The notes below the pieces were generated by a model that worked only from the letters and a program-made list of their open reading frames with translations, did no database searches and was not told where the DNA came from. A program made the translations under genes and the position numbers. 47,827 nt of DNA. Source: Moraxellaceae bacterium (GTDB taxonomy: Bacteria > Pseudomonadota > Gammaproteobacteria > Pseudomonadales > Moraxellaceae). The stretch is taken from positions 1 through 47,827 of the forward strand of contig JANYEL010000226.1 of assembly GCA_025363155.1 (NCBI GenBank). The letters are read 5' to 3'. The first letter of the stretch is position 1. Each line of letters begins with the position of its first letter. Shown in pieces: positions 15,391-23,070 of the stretch.

Positions 15391-16035
15391 CTACGATGGT
15401 TTATCTGGATGAAATACTTCAACCACAGGCACATCAATAGTTTCAGGCTCTTCAACAAGCTCTTCATTTGGCGAAACAATCGGCTTACCCGTCAAAAGCA
15501 ATGTACGCGATACAGGTATACGTTCACGTCCTACACTCAAACTAACTGGAATGAGACGTGCATACTCGACCAAATCGGTATAGCTTTCTTCGCCTTCTTC
15601 ATCATCGTCTTCATCGTTATATAGCAGCCCCGCAACATCACTTAAACTGCTTAAAATTTCCGCTTCGTCTTTGCGAATTTTTCCGCCAGTCAAACCAAAG
15701 CCCAGCAACACACCGCTACTCCAGCTTGCCAACGCCTCAACGCGTTCAATCAACGGATGATCATCGTCGGGTAACAGCGGTGCATAATCAAGGTTGTCAT
15801 CAGCCAATGCCGCAGCAGCTTCTTCCGCTTCTTCGGTCAGCAAACGCAGCGCATCATCAGGCAAAGGCTCAAAGCCAATCCGCGCCAAAATCGCCTGCCA
15901 TTGCTCGCCCGTTGGCGGCTCAGACACCACGACAATACCTGTCAATAGACCATGCAATTCACTCGCGCCTGACAACTCAGACACTTTTGAAAAACGACCT
16001 TCCCACTCGGTCCAACCAGACGCATCATCATGCAT
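15391..16035 (-). CDS. ygfB: YgfB/UPF0149 family protein
   Basis: 214 residues, somewhat longer than E. coli YgfB. Helical acidic protein with the family hallmarks: SELHGLLTG near the N-terminus, a WSSGVLLGFGL segment in the middle, and a DVAGLLYNDEDDDEEGEESYTDLVEYAR acidic segment shown here only by position (about residues 135-165). The molecular role is little known; in Pseudomonas YgfB has been connected with regulation of ampDh3 and beta-lactam resistance. AAAGGG precedes the ATG. First gene of the leftward ygfB-pepP-ubiH-ubiI series, divergent from the coiled-coil gene/zapA, as in Pseudomonas and E. coli. Confidence 0.9.
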   Translation of the reverse strand: MHDDASGWTEWEGRFSKVSELSGASELHGLLTGIVVVSEPPTGEQWQAILARIGFEPLPDDALRLLTEEAEEAAAALADDNLDYAPLLPDDDHPLIERVEALASWSSGVLLGFGLTGGKIRKDEAEILSSLSDVAGLLYNDEDDDEEGEESYTDLVEYARLIPVSLSVGRERIPVSRTLLLTGKPIVSPNEELVEEPETIDVPVVEVFHPDKPS

Positions 16036-16256
16036 TGCATTTACCCTTTCGCTATACGCTTAAAAATCTCAAAATCACCAAAATGCATCTCATCGACACA
16101 CATCATCGGTAATATAAACCTGTTTTGAATCACCAGCTACGATAGAACAACTAAAAAAACACCTATGTTCAGTGATCTAGTTGACCGAACTAGCGGATGC
16201 CCACTATATTAGCGCTCAACGCAACACCACGCGAAAAAATTTACGGCGACGAAATC

Positions 16257-16748
16257 ATGTTAGCAGAACTTCAACACCTACAAACACTCATCAGTCGCTT
16301 AACTGAGCAACTGGAAACCAAAAGACTTGAAAACCAGTTTCTTCAAGAAGAACTCGCGACATCCACAGTCCGTCCAGAAGACGAACAAGCACGCCAAGCA
16401 CTCGTGCAACAACTTGCACAGTTGCAAAGTCAATATAGCCAAAGCGAACAAAATCAATTGGATCTTGCAAATCGTCATGCAGATCTTGAACTTGCACATG
16501 AACAATTGCACAACGATCATCAAGCACTGATTCAGCAACAGTCCACTACAGAACAACGTATTAGTACGCTTGAACAAGAAAAATTGAGTTTAGAAAACGA
16601 GTCACTACAGTTCACAGAAACTAAATCTCAACTTGAAGCTGAACGCGATGCATTAATGCGTAAAAATGATTTCGCCAAACAAAAAGTTGAAGCCATCATT
16701 CATCGTTTATCGATGCTCGGTCAGACGTCAACTGAAACAAGTAATTAA
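16257..16748 (+). CDS. TIGR02449-like coiled-coil protein, expanded
   Basis: 163 residues from the ATG at 16257, chosen because the sequence there (MLAELQHLQ) matches how TIGR02449 proteins begin. An in-frame ATG at 16197 would add 20 unlike residues and has no room for a ribosome site. Almost the whole protein is predicted coiled coil (heptad-like Leu, rich in Gln/Glu). The last 35 residues (ERDALMRKNDFAKQKVEAII) match the C-terminus of the small TIGR02449 proteins found between ygfB and zapA in Pseudomonadales, which are normally only about 65-75 residues. This copy therefore has an extra coiled-coil stretch of about 90 residues between conserved ends. Its place beside zapA suggests a link to division or the Z-ring; that is an inference. 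Confidence 0.78.
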   Translation: MLAELQHLQTLISRLTEQLETKRLENQFLQEELATSTVRPEDEQARQALVQQLAQLQSQYSQSEQNQLDLANRHADLELAHEQLHNDHQALIQQQSTTEQRISTLEQEKLSLENESLQFTETKSQLEAERDALMRKNDFAKQKVEAIIHRLSMLGQTSTETSN

Positions 16749-16804
16749 GTTAGCAATTCGTCGTTAAACCACAACACATTGCTAAATTGAAAAGGAAATA
16801 GTTC

Positions 16805-17110
16805 ATGCCCACTGAAGTCGTTATTTTTGACAAATCTTTTAAACTGGAATGCCCAGTCAATGAAGAACACAACCTGCACGCAGCAGCGAAAGCGCTAGAA
16901 AGCAAATACCGTGAAGCCCGCGTCGCCATGCCACGTCTTGAAACCGATCGTGTAGGCGCAATGGTTGCGTTTAATCTGGCGCTTGAACACGCCAAACTAC
17001 AACATCAATTCAAAGTGTTTGCTGATGAAATTGCCAAAGAAAAACACCAAACCAAACAACTGATTGATGAACTGTCTAAAAAGTTAGAAGCCACATTAAC
17101 TGAATCTTAA
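16805..17110 (+). CDS. zapA: Cell division protein ZapA
   Basis: 101 residues, the usual length. ZapA binds and bundles FtsZ at midcell. The N-terminal globular domain reads VVIFDKSFKLECPVNEEHNL, then AAAKALESKYREAR and DRVGAMVAFNLALE, followed by a C-terminal coiled coil. AAGGA lies at good distance before the ATG. It is 56 bases after the coiled-coil gene and directly upstream of the 6S RNA gene, a neighbourhood conserved from E. coli to Pseudomonas. Confidence 0.95.
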   Translation: MPTEVVIFDKSFKLECPVNEEHNLHAAAKALESKYREARVAMPRLETDRVGAMVAFNLALEHAKLQHQFKVFADEIAKEKHQTKQLIDELSKKLEATLTES

Positions 17111-17242
17111 GTCGATATACCTAACTGATCCGCACTGCAATAAACATGATTTGAAACATACCAATATAGAAAATAAACAAAACTATATTGGTTTTATATT
17201 AATCACTTAACACCAGAATTACCAAAAGACTCCTCGTTTTCC

Positions 17243-17270
17243 TTGCATCTCAATAACACAGAGTTATACT
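17243..17270 (+). promoter_or_regulatory. Sigma-70 type promoter of 6S RNA
   Basis: TTGCAT (17243-17248) and TATACT (17265-17270) are separated by 16 bases. The -10 box ends 6 bases before A17277, where the 6S RNA is expected to begin. Confidence 0.7.
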
Positions 17271-17276
17271 TATCTC

Positions 17277-17458
17277 ATCTCTGAGGTACGCGCCAAGTAG
17301 CCCAATCCCCTGAGCCGATTTCATCCTAATAGGATGCGTTCTGTTGGTTCTGTGTGCATGTCTGCCCCGAGTAGAAAGCCTGTGAGCCATCGGCGCCTCC
17401 TCCTTGAACCTTATTGGGTTCAAGGGTAACGGTTGCTAGCGGTATTTTCGGAGACCTC
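17277..17458 (+). ncRNA. ssrS: 6S RNA
   Basis: About 182 bases; ends are estimates. The RNA mimics an open promoter and holds the sigma-70 RNA polymerase holoenzyme in stationary phase. Recognised by direct likeness to E. coli 6S RNA: TCTCTGAGG at the 5' end pairs with TTTTCGGAGACC at the 3' end; the conserved AATCCCCTGAGCCGATTTCA on the 5' side of the central bubble; TCTGCCCCGAGTAGAAAGCC; and the TCCTTGAACC...GGGTTCAAGGGTAACGG arm. It sits between zapA and the 5-formyl-THF cyclo-ligase gene, the standard position of ssrS. Confidence 0.95.
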
Positions 17459-17481
17459 ATTTTTACTACTTTAAAAAACAT

Positions 17482-17514
17482 GGTTACTTTTTAAAGCATC
17501 TTTTAAAAGTAACC
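17482..17514. repeat. Hairpin just after 6S RNA
   Basis: GGTTACTTTT and AAAAGTAACC form a perfect 10-base stem, extended inside by TAAA/TTTA. It may help 3'-end processing or termination of 6S RNA; a second, stronger terminator follows. Confidence 0.6.
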
Positions 17515-17525
17515 GTACCGTTTTC

Positions 17526-17554
17526 ACACCAGCTCCCCCGCTGGTGTTTTTTTT
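17526..17554 (+). terminator. Intrinsic terminator downstream of 6S RNA
   Basis: ACACCAGC and GCTGGTGT form a perfect 8-base stem around TCCCCC, followed by a run of T residues. Classical rho-independent terminator separating ssrS from ygfA. Confidence 0.9.
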
Positions 17555-17645
17555 GCTTTAAATTCCAACCATTCGCTAACATAAAGTACGACAGCACATA
17601 GAAAAAATGATTGAAATTCTATGTAATAAAGCATAAAAATAAACC

Positions 17646-18275
17646 ATGAAAAAAATACAGCACACATCCTATCATTCCACGATTGAAATTCAACATTTGC
17701 GTAAAAGCCTTCGTCGCCAACGCCTTTCTCTATCGATTCATACACGCCGTCGCACAGAACAAGCAGTTGTTAGCCACATCAGACGTCAGCCTAACTTTGC
17801 TAATGCACAACGTGTTGGATTGTATTTAGATGCCTTTGGCGAAGTACCCACAGGCGCGTTGATTCAACTATGTTTTAAATTGCGTAAAGCCGTTTATCTG
17901 CCTGTAGTGCGCTCCGTCAATCAACCTCTCTCTTGGTCGCGTATCACTCGACATCAATGGCAAAATCAGCGCATGATAAAACATCGCTTTGGCATGAAGC
18001 AGCCGCTCATGCAGCGCGGGGTTTCGGTGAAAGTATTAGATTGTTTATTTATGCCATTAGTTGGGTTTGACTTGAAAGGTCATCGACTGGGTATGGGTGG
18101 CGGATTTTATGATCGAACGTTGGCCTCATGTGCTGCGACAGGAAAACAACGGACCAAACCGTGGCGTATTGGGATTGCATATGACTTTCAGAGTGTGGAC
18201 AAGCTGCATAGCAATCATTGGGATATTCCACTCCATGCAATCGTTACACAGTCAGGTTATCGACGATTTAAATAA
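17646..18275 (+). CDS. ygfA: 5-formyltetrahydrofolate cyclo-ligase
   Basis: 209 residues. It converts 5-formyl-THF to 5,10-methenyl-THF using ATP, in folate recycling. The basic N-terminal helix (LRKSLRRQRLSLS) is the ATP/folate-binding start of the family; the C-terminal signature MPLVGFDLKGHRLGMGGGFYDRTL is clear, followed by IGIAYDFQ and W-D-I-P-L-H-A-I-V-T. In enterobacteria and pseudomonads ygfA lies directly behind ssrS and is linked to stationary-phase physiology. The region just before the ATG is A+T rich without a strong ribosome site. Confidence 0.94.
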   Translation: MKKIQHTSYHSTIEIQHLRKSLRRQRLSLSIHTRRRTEQAVVSHIRRQPNFANAQRVGLYLDAFGEVPTGALIQLCFKLRKAVYLPVVRSVNQPLSWSRITRHQWQNQRMIKHRFGMKQPLMQRGVSVKVLDCLFMPLVGFDLKGHRLGMGGGFYDRTLASCAATGKQRTKPWRIGIAYDFQSVDKLHSNHWDIPLHAIVTQSGYRRFK

Positions 18276-18538
18276 TTTAGTGATCTTATTTAGTACTTTA
18301 GTATTCATCAATTTAGAAAAGTTACAAATTGACCGCGTAGTACACTGGCAAGTTCTTTGCTACTTAAACATTGATATTATTTTTAATTTTCTGTGTAAGC
18401 TGTTCATAAAAGCAACATTTGACTAGTCCGTCGAATATGAGATACGAATTTCGTGACAACGCCCCTTGTAATTTGGCAAGCGTGCATTATTAATAAATGA
18501 TGACAACTGAATAAGCCGATGTTTCATAGGAGTGATTT

Positions 18539-20977
18539 ATGACCGAGTCTAAACAAACTAGCGTTGAGCACATCACTGCAACAGATCGCGTACTTCCACT
18601 ATTAGCATTACGCGATGTCGTGGTGTATCCGCACATGCAAATTGCATTGTTCGTTGGACGTCCAAAGTCTATTCGCGCGGTAGAAATCGCCCGTGAAGAG
18701 GATGATCTGGTATTCGTCGTCGCCCAAAAAGATTCCCTGACCGAAGACATTGATGACAGCAATCTGTACCAATACGGTACTGTGAGCCGCATCGTTCAAG
18801 TCGTCAATCACGAAAATGATGACAACTGCATCAAAGTGCTTATCGAAGGTTTGTACCGCGCCCGTCGTGTCAAAATTATCGACCACGATGACTACATGCG
18901 TGCCGAAACGACTCCAGAACCAACACCGATCAAAATCAGCGCCAGCGCACAAAAAACTGAGCGCGAAGCACTACAACAACTGTTTGCTCAATACGCCGAA
19001 GCGAAACTGCGTAACAGCCGTGAATTGATCGCTGCATCTGAAAAAATCACTGAACTTTTGGAAATGGTTTATTTCATCGCGACTCGTGCGCCGTTGGCAA
19101 TCGATGTCAAACAGAAGTTCCTTGAAGATGCCAATATTGCAGATCATGTCAAAGAACTGACCGATTATTTGCTCCGTCAATCGGAAGAGCAAAAAGTCGA
19201 ACAAGGCTTGCATGAATCCGTCAAACGTCAGATGGAAAAGAACCAACGCGAATACTTTCTGAATGAAAAAATGAAAGTCATTCAACGTGAACTTTCTGAC
19301 ATGAATGAAGGCGACGTCGATGAAATGGGCGAGCTTGAAAAACGCCTATTTGACGCCGAATTGCCTGAAGATGTACGCAAGAAAGCGGAAAGCGAATTCA
19401 AGAAATTGAAAGCGATGCAGCCTGCTTCCAGCGAAGCTTCGGTTGTGCGTAACTATATCGACTGGATTCTCAACACGCCGTGGTTAAAAGCCTCGAAAGT
19501 ACAGATCAAACTTGATAAAGCGCAAGAGATTTTGGATGAAGATCATTATGGTCTGAAAGAAGTCAAAGAGCGCATCGTTGAGTTTCTCGCCGTGCAATCT
19601 CGCGTTAAACAATTACGCGGCCCGATCCTCTGTTTAGTCGGCCCTCCAGGTGTAGGTAAAACTTCATTGGGAGAATCTGTCGCGAAAGCAACAGGTCGTG
19701 AGTTCGTGCGTATGGCACTCGGCGGCGTGCGTGATGAAGCGGAGATTCGTGGTCATCGTCGTACGTATATAGGTGCGATGCCGGGCAAAATTGTTCAGCA
19801 CTTGTCAAAAGTGGGTGTAAAAAACCCACTGTTCTTGCTTGATGAAATCGACAAGATGGCACAGGATTATCGTGGCGATCCAGCTTCTGCACTACTTGAA
19901 GTCCTTGATCCTTCGCAGAACCACAAATTCAACGATCATTACCTTGACCTCGATTTAGACTTGTCCGAAGTGATGTTTATTTGTACCGCAAACACGATGA
20001 ACATCCCTGCTCCACTTTTAGATCGTATGGAAGTGATTCGACTGCCGGGTTATACCGAAGATGAGAAGGTCAATATCGCTGAGCGTTATTTGATTCCGAA
20101 AGCGATCAAGTCAAATGGCTTGAAGCTGAAGGAATTAACGATACAAGAAGATGCCGTACGCGAATTGATTCGTCGTTATACCCGTGAAGCGGGAGTGCGT
20201 AATCTTGAGCGCGAAGTATCGAAGATTTGCCGTAAAGTCGTGAAAGAAGCTGTAACGAGCAAATCTAAGAATGTGCATATCGACGTGAGTGAAGCGAATC
20301 TTGCTGACTACTCTGGTGTCTATCGCTTCGACTTTGGTCGTGCGGAAGATGACGCGCAGATTGGCCGTGTGACTGGTTTGGCATGGACTTCGGTCGGTGG
20401 TGAGTTACTGACGATTGAAGCTGCTGCGGTAAAAGGCAAAGGCACTTACACCGCTACAGGTTCACTCGGCGATGTAATGCAAGAGTCGATCAAAGCAGCA
20501 GTGACCGTCATGCGTACCCGTGGTGATGAATTGGGTATTCCATACGAGAAGTTCAGCACGACTGATATTCACGTGCATATGCCTGAAGGCGCAACACCGA
20601 AAGATGGTCCTTCTGCGGGTATTGGTTTGACCACAGCGTTAGTTTCTGCAATGACTGGAATTCCTGTTCGCGCAGATATTGCGATGACTGGCGAAGTGAC
20701 TTTGCGTGGTTTGGTCTTGCCGATTGGTGGTTTAAAGGAAAAACTCTTAGCCGCGCACCGTGGTGGTGTGAAGTTGGTGTTGATCCCGATGGAAAATCTA
20801 CGTGATTTGTATGAAATTCCTGACAACATCAAAGCGGGTTTAGAGATACGCGGCGTTAAGACGATTGATGAAGTGTTGAAAGCGGCATTGGTTGAAATGC
20901 CTAAACCGCTACCGATTGAGATTCCCGATGTGGCGTTGGTTGCGCCTAAGGAAACAAAAGGTGTTGCGCGTCATTGA
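18539..20977 (+). CDS. lon: ATP-dependent protease Lon
   Basis: 812 residues. Hexameric cytoplasmic AAA+ serine protease that degrades misfolded and regulatory proteins. The N-terminal substrate domain starts LPLLALRDVVVYPHM; Walker A is GPPGVGKTS with Lys374; Walker B is FLLDEIDKM; the proteolytic domain has PKDGPSAG with Ser692 and GGLKEK with Lys735, spaced as in the E. coli Ser-Lys dyad. AGGAG lies 6 bases before the ATG. About 263 bases separate it from ygfA; I see no convincing heat-shock promoter there. A hairpin terminator follows. Confidence 0.97.
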   Translation: MTESKQTSVEHITATDRVLPLLALRDVVVYPHMQIALFVGRPKSIRAVEIAREEDDLVFVVAQKDSLTEDIDDSNLYQYGTVSRIVQVVNHENDDNCIKVLIEGLYRARRVKIIDHDDYMRAETTPEPTPIKISASAQKTEREALQQLFAQYAEAKLRNSRELIAASEKITELLEMVYFIATRAPLAIDVKQKFLEDANIADHVKELTDYLLRQSEEQKVEQGLHESVKRQMEKNQREYFLNEKMKVIQRELSDMNEGDVDEMGELEKRLFDAELPEDVRKKAESEFKKLKAMQPASSEASVVRNYIDWILNTPWLKASKVQIKLDKAQEILDEDHYGLKEVKERIVEFLAVQSRVKQLRGPILCLVGPPGVGKTSLGESVAKATGREFVRMALGGVRDEAEIRGHRRTYIGAMPGKIVQHLSKVGVKNPLFLLDEIDKMAQDYRGDPASALLEVLDPSQNHKFNDHYLDLDLDLSEVMFICTANTMNIPAPLLDRMEVIRLPGYTEDEKVNIAERYLIPKAIKSNGLKLKELTIQEDAVRELIRRYTREAGVRNLEREVSKICRKVVKEAVTSKSKNVHIDVSEANLADYSGVYRFDFGRAEDDAQIGRVTGLAWTSVGGELLTIEAAAVKGKGTYTATGSLGDVMQESIKAAVTVMRTRGDELGIPYEKFSTTDIHVHMPEGATPKDGPSAGIGLTTALVSAMTGIPVRADIAMTGEVTLRGLVLPIGGLKEKLLAAHRGGVKLVLIPMENLRDLYEIPDNIKAGLEIRGVKTIDEVLKAALVEMPKPLPIEIPDVALVAPKETKGVARH

Positions 20978-21006
20978 TCGGATGATTGTCGTTTAGATTA
21001 AAGAAA

Positions 21007-21035
21007 GCCCTCGACCTTTGGTTCGGGGGCTTTTA
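21007..21035 (+). terminator. Intrinsic terminator of lon
   Basis: AGCCCTCGA pairs with TTCGGGGGCT (one T-G wobble in the stem) around ACCTTTGG, followed by TTTT. It insulates lon from the reverse transcriptase gene. Confidence 0.8.
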
Positions 21036-21110
21036 AAAAAAACTGAAAAAACAATTTTATGCTCGGCGTAAATTAAAACTCTAAATTAATAAAATAAATA
21101 GGCTATAAGC

Positions 21111-22640
21111 ATGACAATACTTACCGAATCATCACTTGATTTCGCAAGAGAACATATTCAAAAATATTACGATTCCGATTTTTACCCTAAACCAATAGAG
21201 TTTGAAGCACTCTGGTATCAATGGGATGAGGTAAAAGCAGATCTTATGTCAAAAAACGTGGCAAAGCTCTTGGTTACGCCTCCAAAAACGATGACTATTG
21301 CAAAACCTAAAGGTGGTTATCGTGTAGTCCACCAATTAGAACCTATTGATACTATTATATATAGTGCGCTTGCATGTCATGTTGCTACGCAAGTCGAAGC
21401 GGCTAGAACACCTGTTGCTTCGCATATTGCTTGCTCTTATAGACTTTCAATTGCGAATGGTAGTTATTTTTCAGGCGGTTCAGGTTGGGTTGATTTTATT
21501 GCCAAAACCGAAGCTTTAGCCGTCACCAACTCACATGTTCTTGTGACTGATATTACAGATTTCTATAATCAAATTTACCTTCACCGATTAAATAATGCTA
21601 TTGAGTCGGCAGATGCTAGTTTAAAAACTTCAGCAGATGACATTGAAACCTTCCTATCCAAACTAAACAGTAAGTCGTCACAGGGAGTACCCGTTGGTCC
21701 TGCTGCCAGTATCGTTATGGCTGAGGCAGTATTGATTGATGTTGATCAGTTTTTAAGTGCTCAAGGGGTATCCCACACTAGGTATGTTGATGATTTTAGA
21801 ATATTCTCTAATTCGTCGCGCGAATTATTTCAAGTTCTTGAACGTTTAACACTTTATTTGTATGAAAACCACCGATTGACCCTTTCTGCCGAAAAAACAT
21901 TTGTCACTCTGTCAGCTGAATTTGTTCAAACGCATCTACATAATAACTATGTAGAAGAAAAAGCTAATTTGATGGAGACTTTGGAAATTTTTAATCCTTA
22001 TTCAGAAGAATATGAGGAGATTCAGATTCCAGTTGATTTTTTTGATGAACCAGAACAAAAAAACATACAATTACAGGCTGCTATTGAAAAAATTCGAGGA
22101 TATGAACATTTGGATTTAGGCTTGGCGCGAAGTGTAATTCGTACAGCTCGGCGCAACAAGAATCCCGTCATCGCAAGATTTTTACTAGAAAATTTTGATT
22201 TTTTTGTTCCCGTAGTAAATGACGTTATACTTTATTTACACGAAATTACAGATGTTGTGCTTTCTAAGGAATTTTTACCAATTGTTGTTAATCTTATCGA
22301 GTCTCCATCGCTTGACAGCCAACTTGTAAGGTTTTGGTTTGAATGGTATGTCGCTCACTACTCCGAATTAATGCATTCTCCAAAAGTACATGCATTTATT
22401 TATTCTGGACAGAATATTGAAAACCAAGCACTTGCTGCGATTACGACGAAGAATGTGGCATGGGTTAGGGATCACAAAGGTAGTGTTTTTAATTCTGGTG
22501 GATGGTCACGTCGAGCAATATTGAATGCATCTCGTATTTTGCCTAGTGACGAACGCAATAGTTGGTTAAGGTTGTTTATTGGAAACTCCCCTGTGATTCT
22601 AGATAGATGGGTTGCTAAATGGGTTCTTGAAACAAGTTAA
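21111..22640 (+). CDS. Solitary reverse transcriptase, probable DRT/Abi-type defence enzyme
   Basis: 509 residues. The N-terminal half is an RNA-directed DNA polymerase: KPKGGYRVVHQLEPIDTII (RT motif region), VTDITDFYNQI with catalytic Asp147, QGVPVGPAASIVMAEAVLIDVD (motif 4 region), and RYVDDFRIF with Y225-V-D-D228. All three catalytic Asp are intact. From about residue 300 on there is a helical, repeat-like domain with no known enzyme motif (IRTARRNKNPVIARFLL; RRAILNASRIL). A fused RT plus helical repeat domain of about 500 residues is the layout of Abi and other unknown-group RTs, several of which defend against phage as single genes. It lacks the maturase/HNH domains of group II introns, and no retron msr/msd-like RNA is evident in the 75 bases left after the lon terminator. 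Its own promoter and terminator seem present. The subgroup is not assigned. Confidence 0.85.
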   Translation: MTILTESSLDFAREHIQKYYDSDFYPKPIEFEALWYQWDEVKADLMSKNVAKLLVTPPKTMTIAKPKGGYRVVHQLEPIDTIIYSALACHVATQVEAARTPVASHIACSYRLSIANGSYFSGGSGWVDFIAKTEALAVTNSHVLVTDITDFYNQIYLHRLNNAIESADASLKTSADDIETFLSKLNSKSSQGVPVGPAASIVMAEAVLIDVDQFLSAQGVSHTRYVDDFRIFSNSSRELFQVLERLTLYLYENHRLTLSAEKTFVTLSAEFVQTHLHNNYVEEKANLMETLEIFNPYSEEYEEIQIPVDFFDEPEQKNIQLQAAIEKIRGYEHLDLGLARSVIRTARRNKNPVIARFLLENFDFFVPVVNDVILYLHEITDVVLSKEFLPIVVNLIESPSLDSQLVRFWFEWYVAHYSELMHSPKVHAFIYSGQNIENQALAAITTKNVAWVRDHKGSVFNSGGWSRRAILNASRILPSDERNSWLRLFIGNSPVILDRWVAKWVLETS

Positions 22641-22661
22641 ATTATTTTTTAACGAGCCTGC

Positions 22662-22691
22662 GTAGGGTGCGCAATGCAAACCCTACTTTTT
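22662..22691 (+). terminator. Hairpin terminator after the reverse transcriptase
   Basis: GTAGGGT (22662-22668) pairs with ACCCTAC (22680-22686) around GCGCAATGCAA, then TTTTT. The GTAGGGTGCGCAATGC text also resembles a dispersed repeat common in proteobacterial intergenic DNA, so it may mark an old junction. Confidence 0.65.
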
Positions 22692-22708
22692 ACATAAGAA
22701 GGTCGAAA

Positions 22709-22990
22709 ATGGACGCTGAAATGTCAAAATTTTCCGCTGATTTACTGCAATCAGTCCGTGAAATGAAAGCCAATGTACGTGCACGAGAAATGAAGTTAAA
22801 TATTAGTGATGTAATCGAAGCACGCCATAAAACTGGGCTATCCCAAAAATAGTTTGCCAATATTTTGCATATCTCCAAACGAACTCTGTAAGATTGGAAG
22901 CAAGGTCGTCGTTAGCCATCAGGCGCAGCACAATCATTGATTCGTATCTCACTATCTCGCCCTGATGTCATTGCGGAAGTACTGGCTTAA
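22709..22990 (+). pseudogene. XRE-family antitoxin-like gene (HigA/NadS type) with three in-frame stops
   Basis: The frame reads as one helix-turn-helix antitoxin from ATG 22709 to TAA 22988-22990, broken by TAG 22850-22852, TAA 22889-22891 and TAG 22913-22915, with no frameshift. The pieces join without loss: an N-terminal FSADLLQSVREMKA segment, EARHKTGLSQK-stop-FANILHISKRTL-stop-DWKQGRR-stop-PSGAAQSLIRISLSRPD. In intact relatives the second stop falls on a Gln (RTLQDW) and the others on Gln or Glu codons. A good AGAAGG lies before the ATG. Such antitoxins normally follow a RelE/HigB-type toxin gene; none is present, and the reverse transcriptase occupies that position. The product as it stands would be a 47-residue fragment lacking the DNA-recognition helix. 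Confidence 0.85.
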
Positions 22991-23016
22991 AATTACTTTT
23001 GAACCTCGCAAATGTA

Positions 23017-23045
23017 GAAAACCTCGAATTTAAGTCGAGGTTTTC
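23017..23045. terminator. Bidirectional terminator hairpin
   Basis: GAAAACCTCGA and TCGAGGTTTTC form a perfect 11-base stem with loop ATTTAAG. It lies between the broken antitoxin gene and the convergent matrixin gene. Confidence 0.8.
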
Positions 23046-23070
23046 ATCTTTACCACTAGCTCAAAACCAC

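Noticed and set aside
15558-16112. A 184-codon open frame on the plus strand, opposite ygfB
   Set aside because: Composition (His/Gln/Pro-rich) is that of an antisense shadow; ygfB has a good ribosome site and conserved motifs on the other strand.
18276-18538. Sigma-32 heat-shock promoter upstream of lon
   Set aside because: No convincing CTTGAAA plus CCCCAT-type pair at proper spacing could be read.
20978-21110. Retron-type msr/msd RNA upstream of the reverse transcriptase
   Set aside because: Most of the 133 bases are the lon terminator and an A+T-rich leader; no long inverted repeats of a1/a2 type were seen, and the RT carries a C-terminal domain unlike retron RTs.
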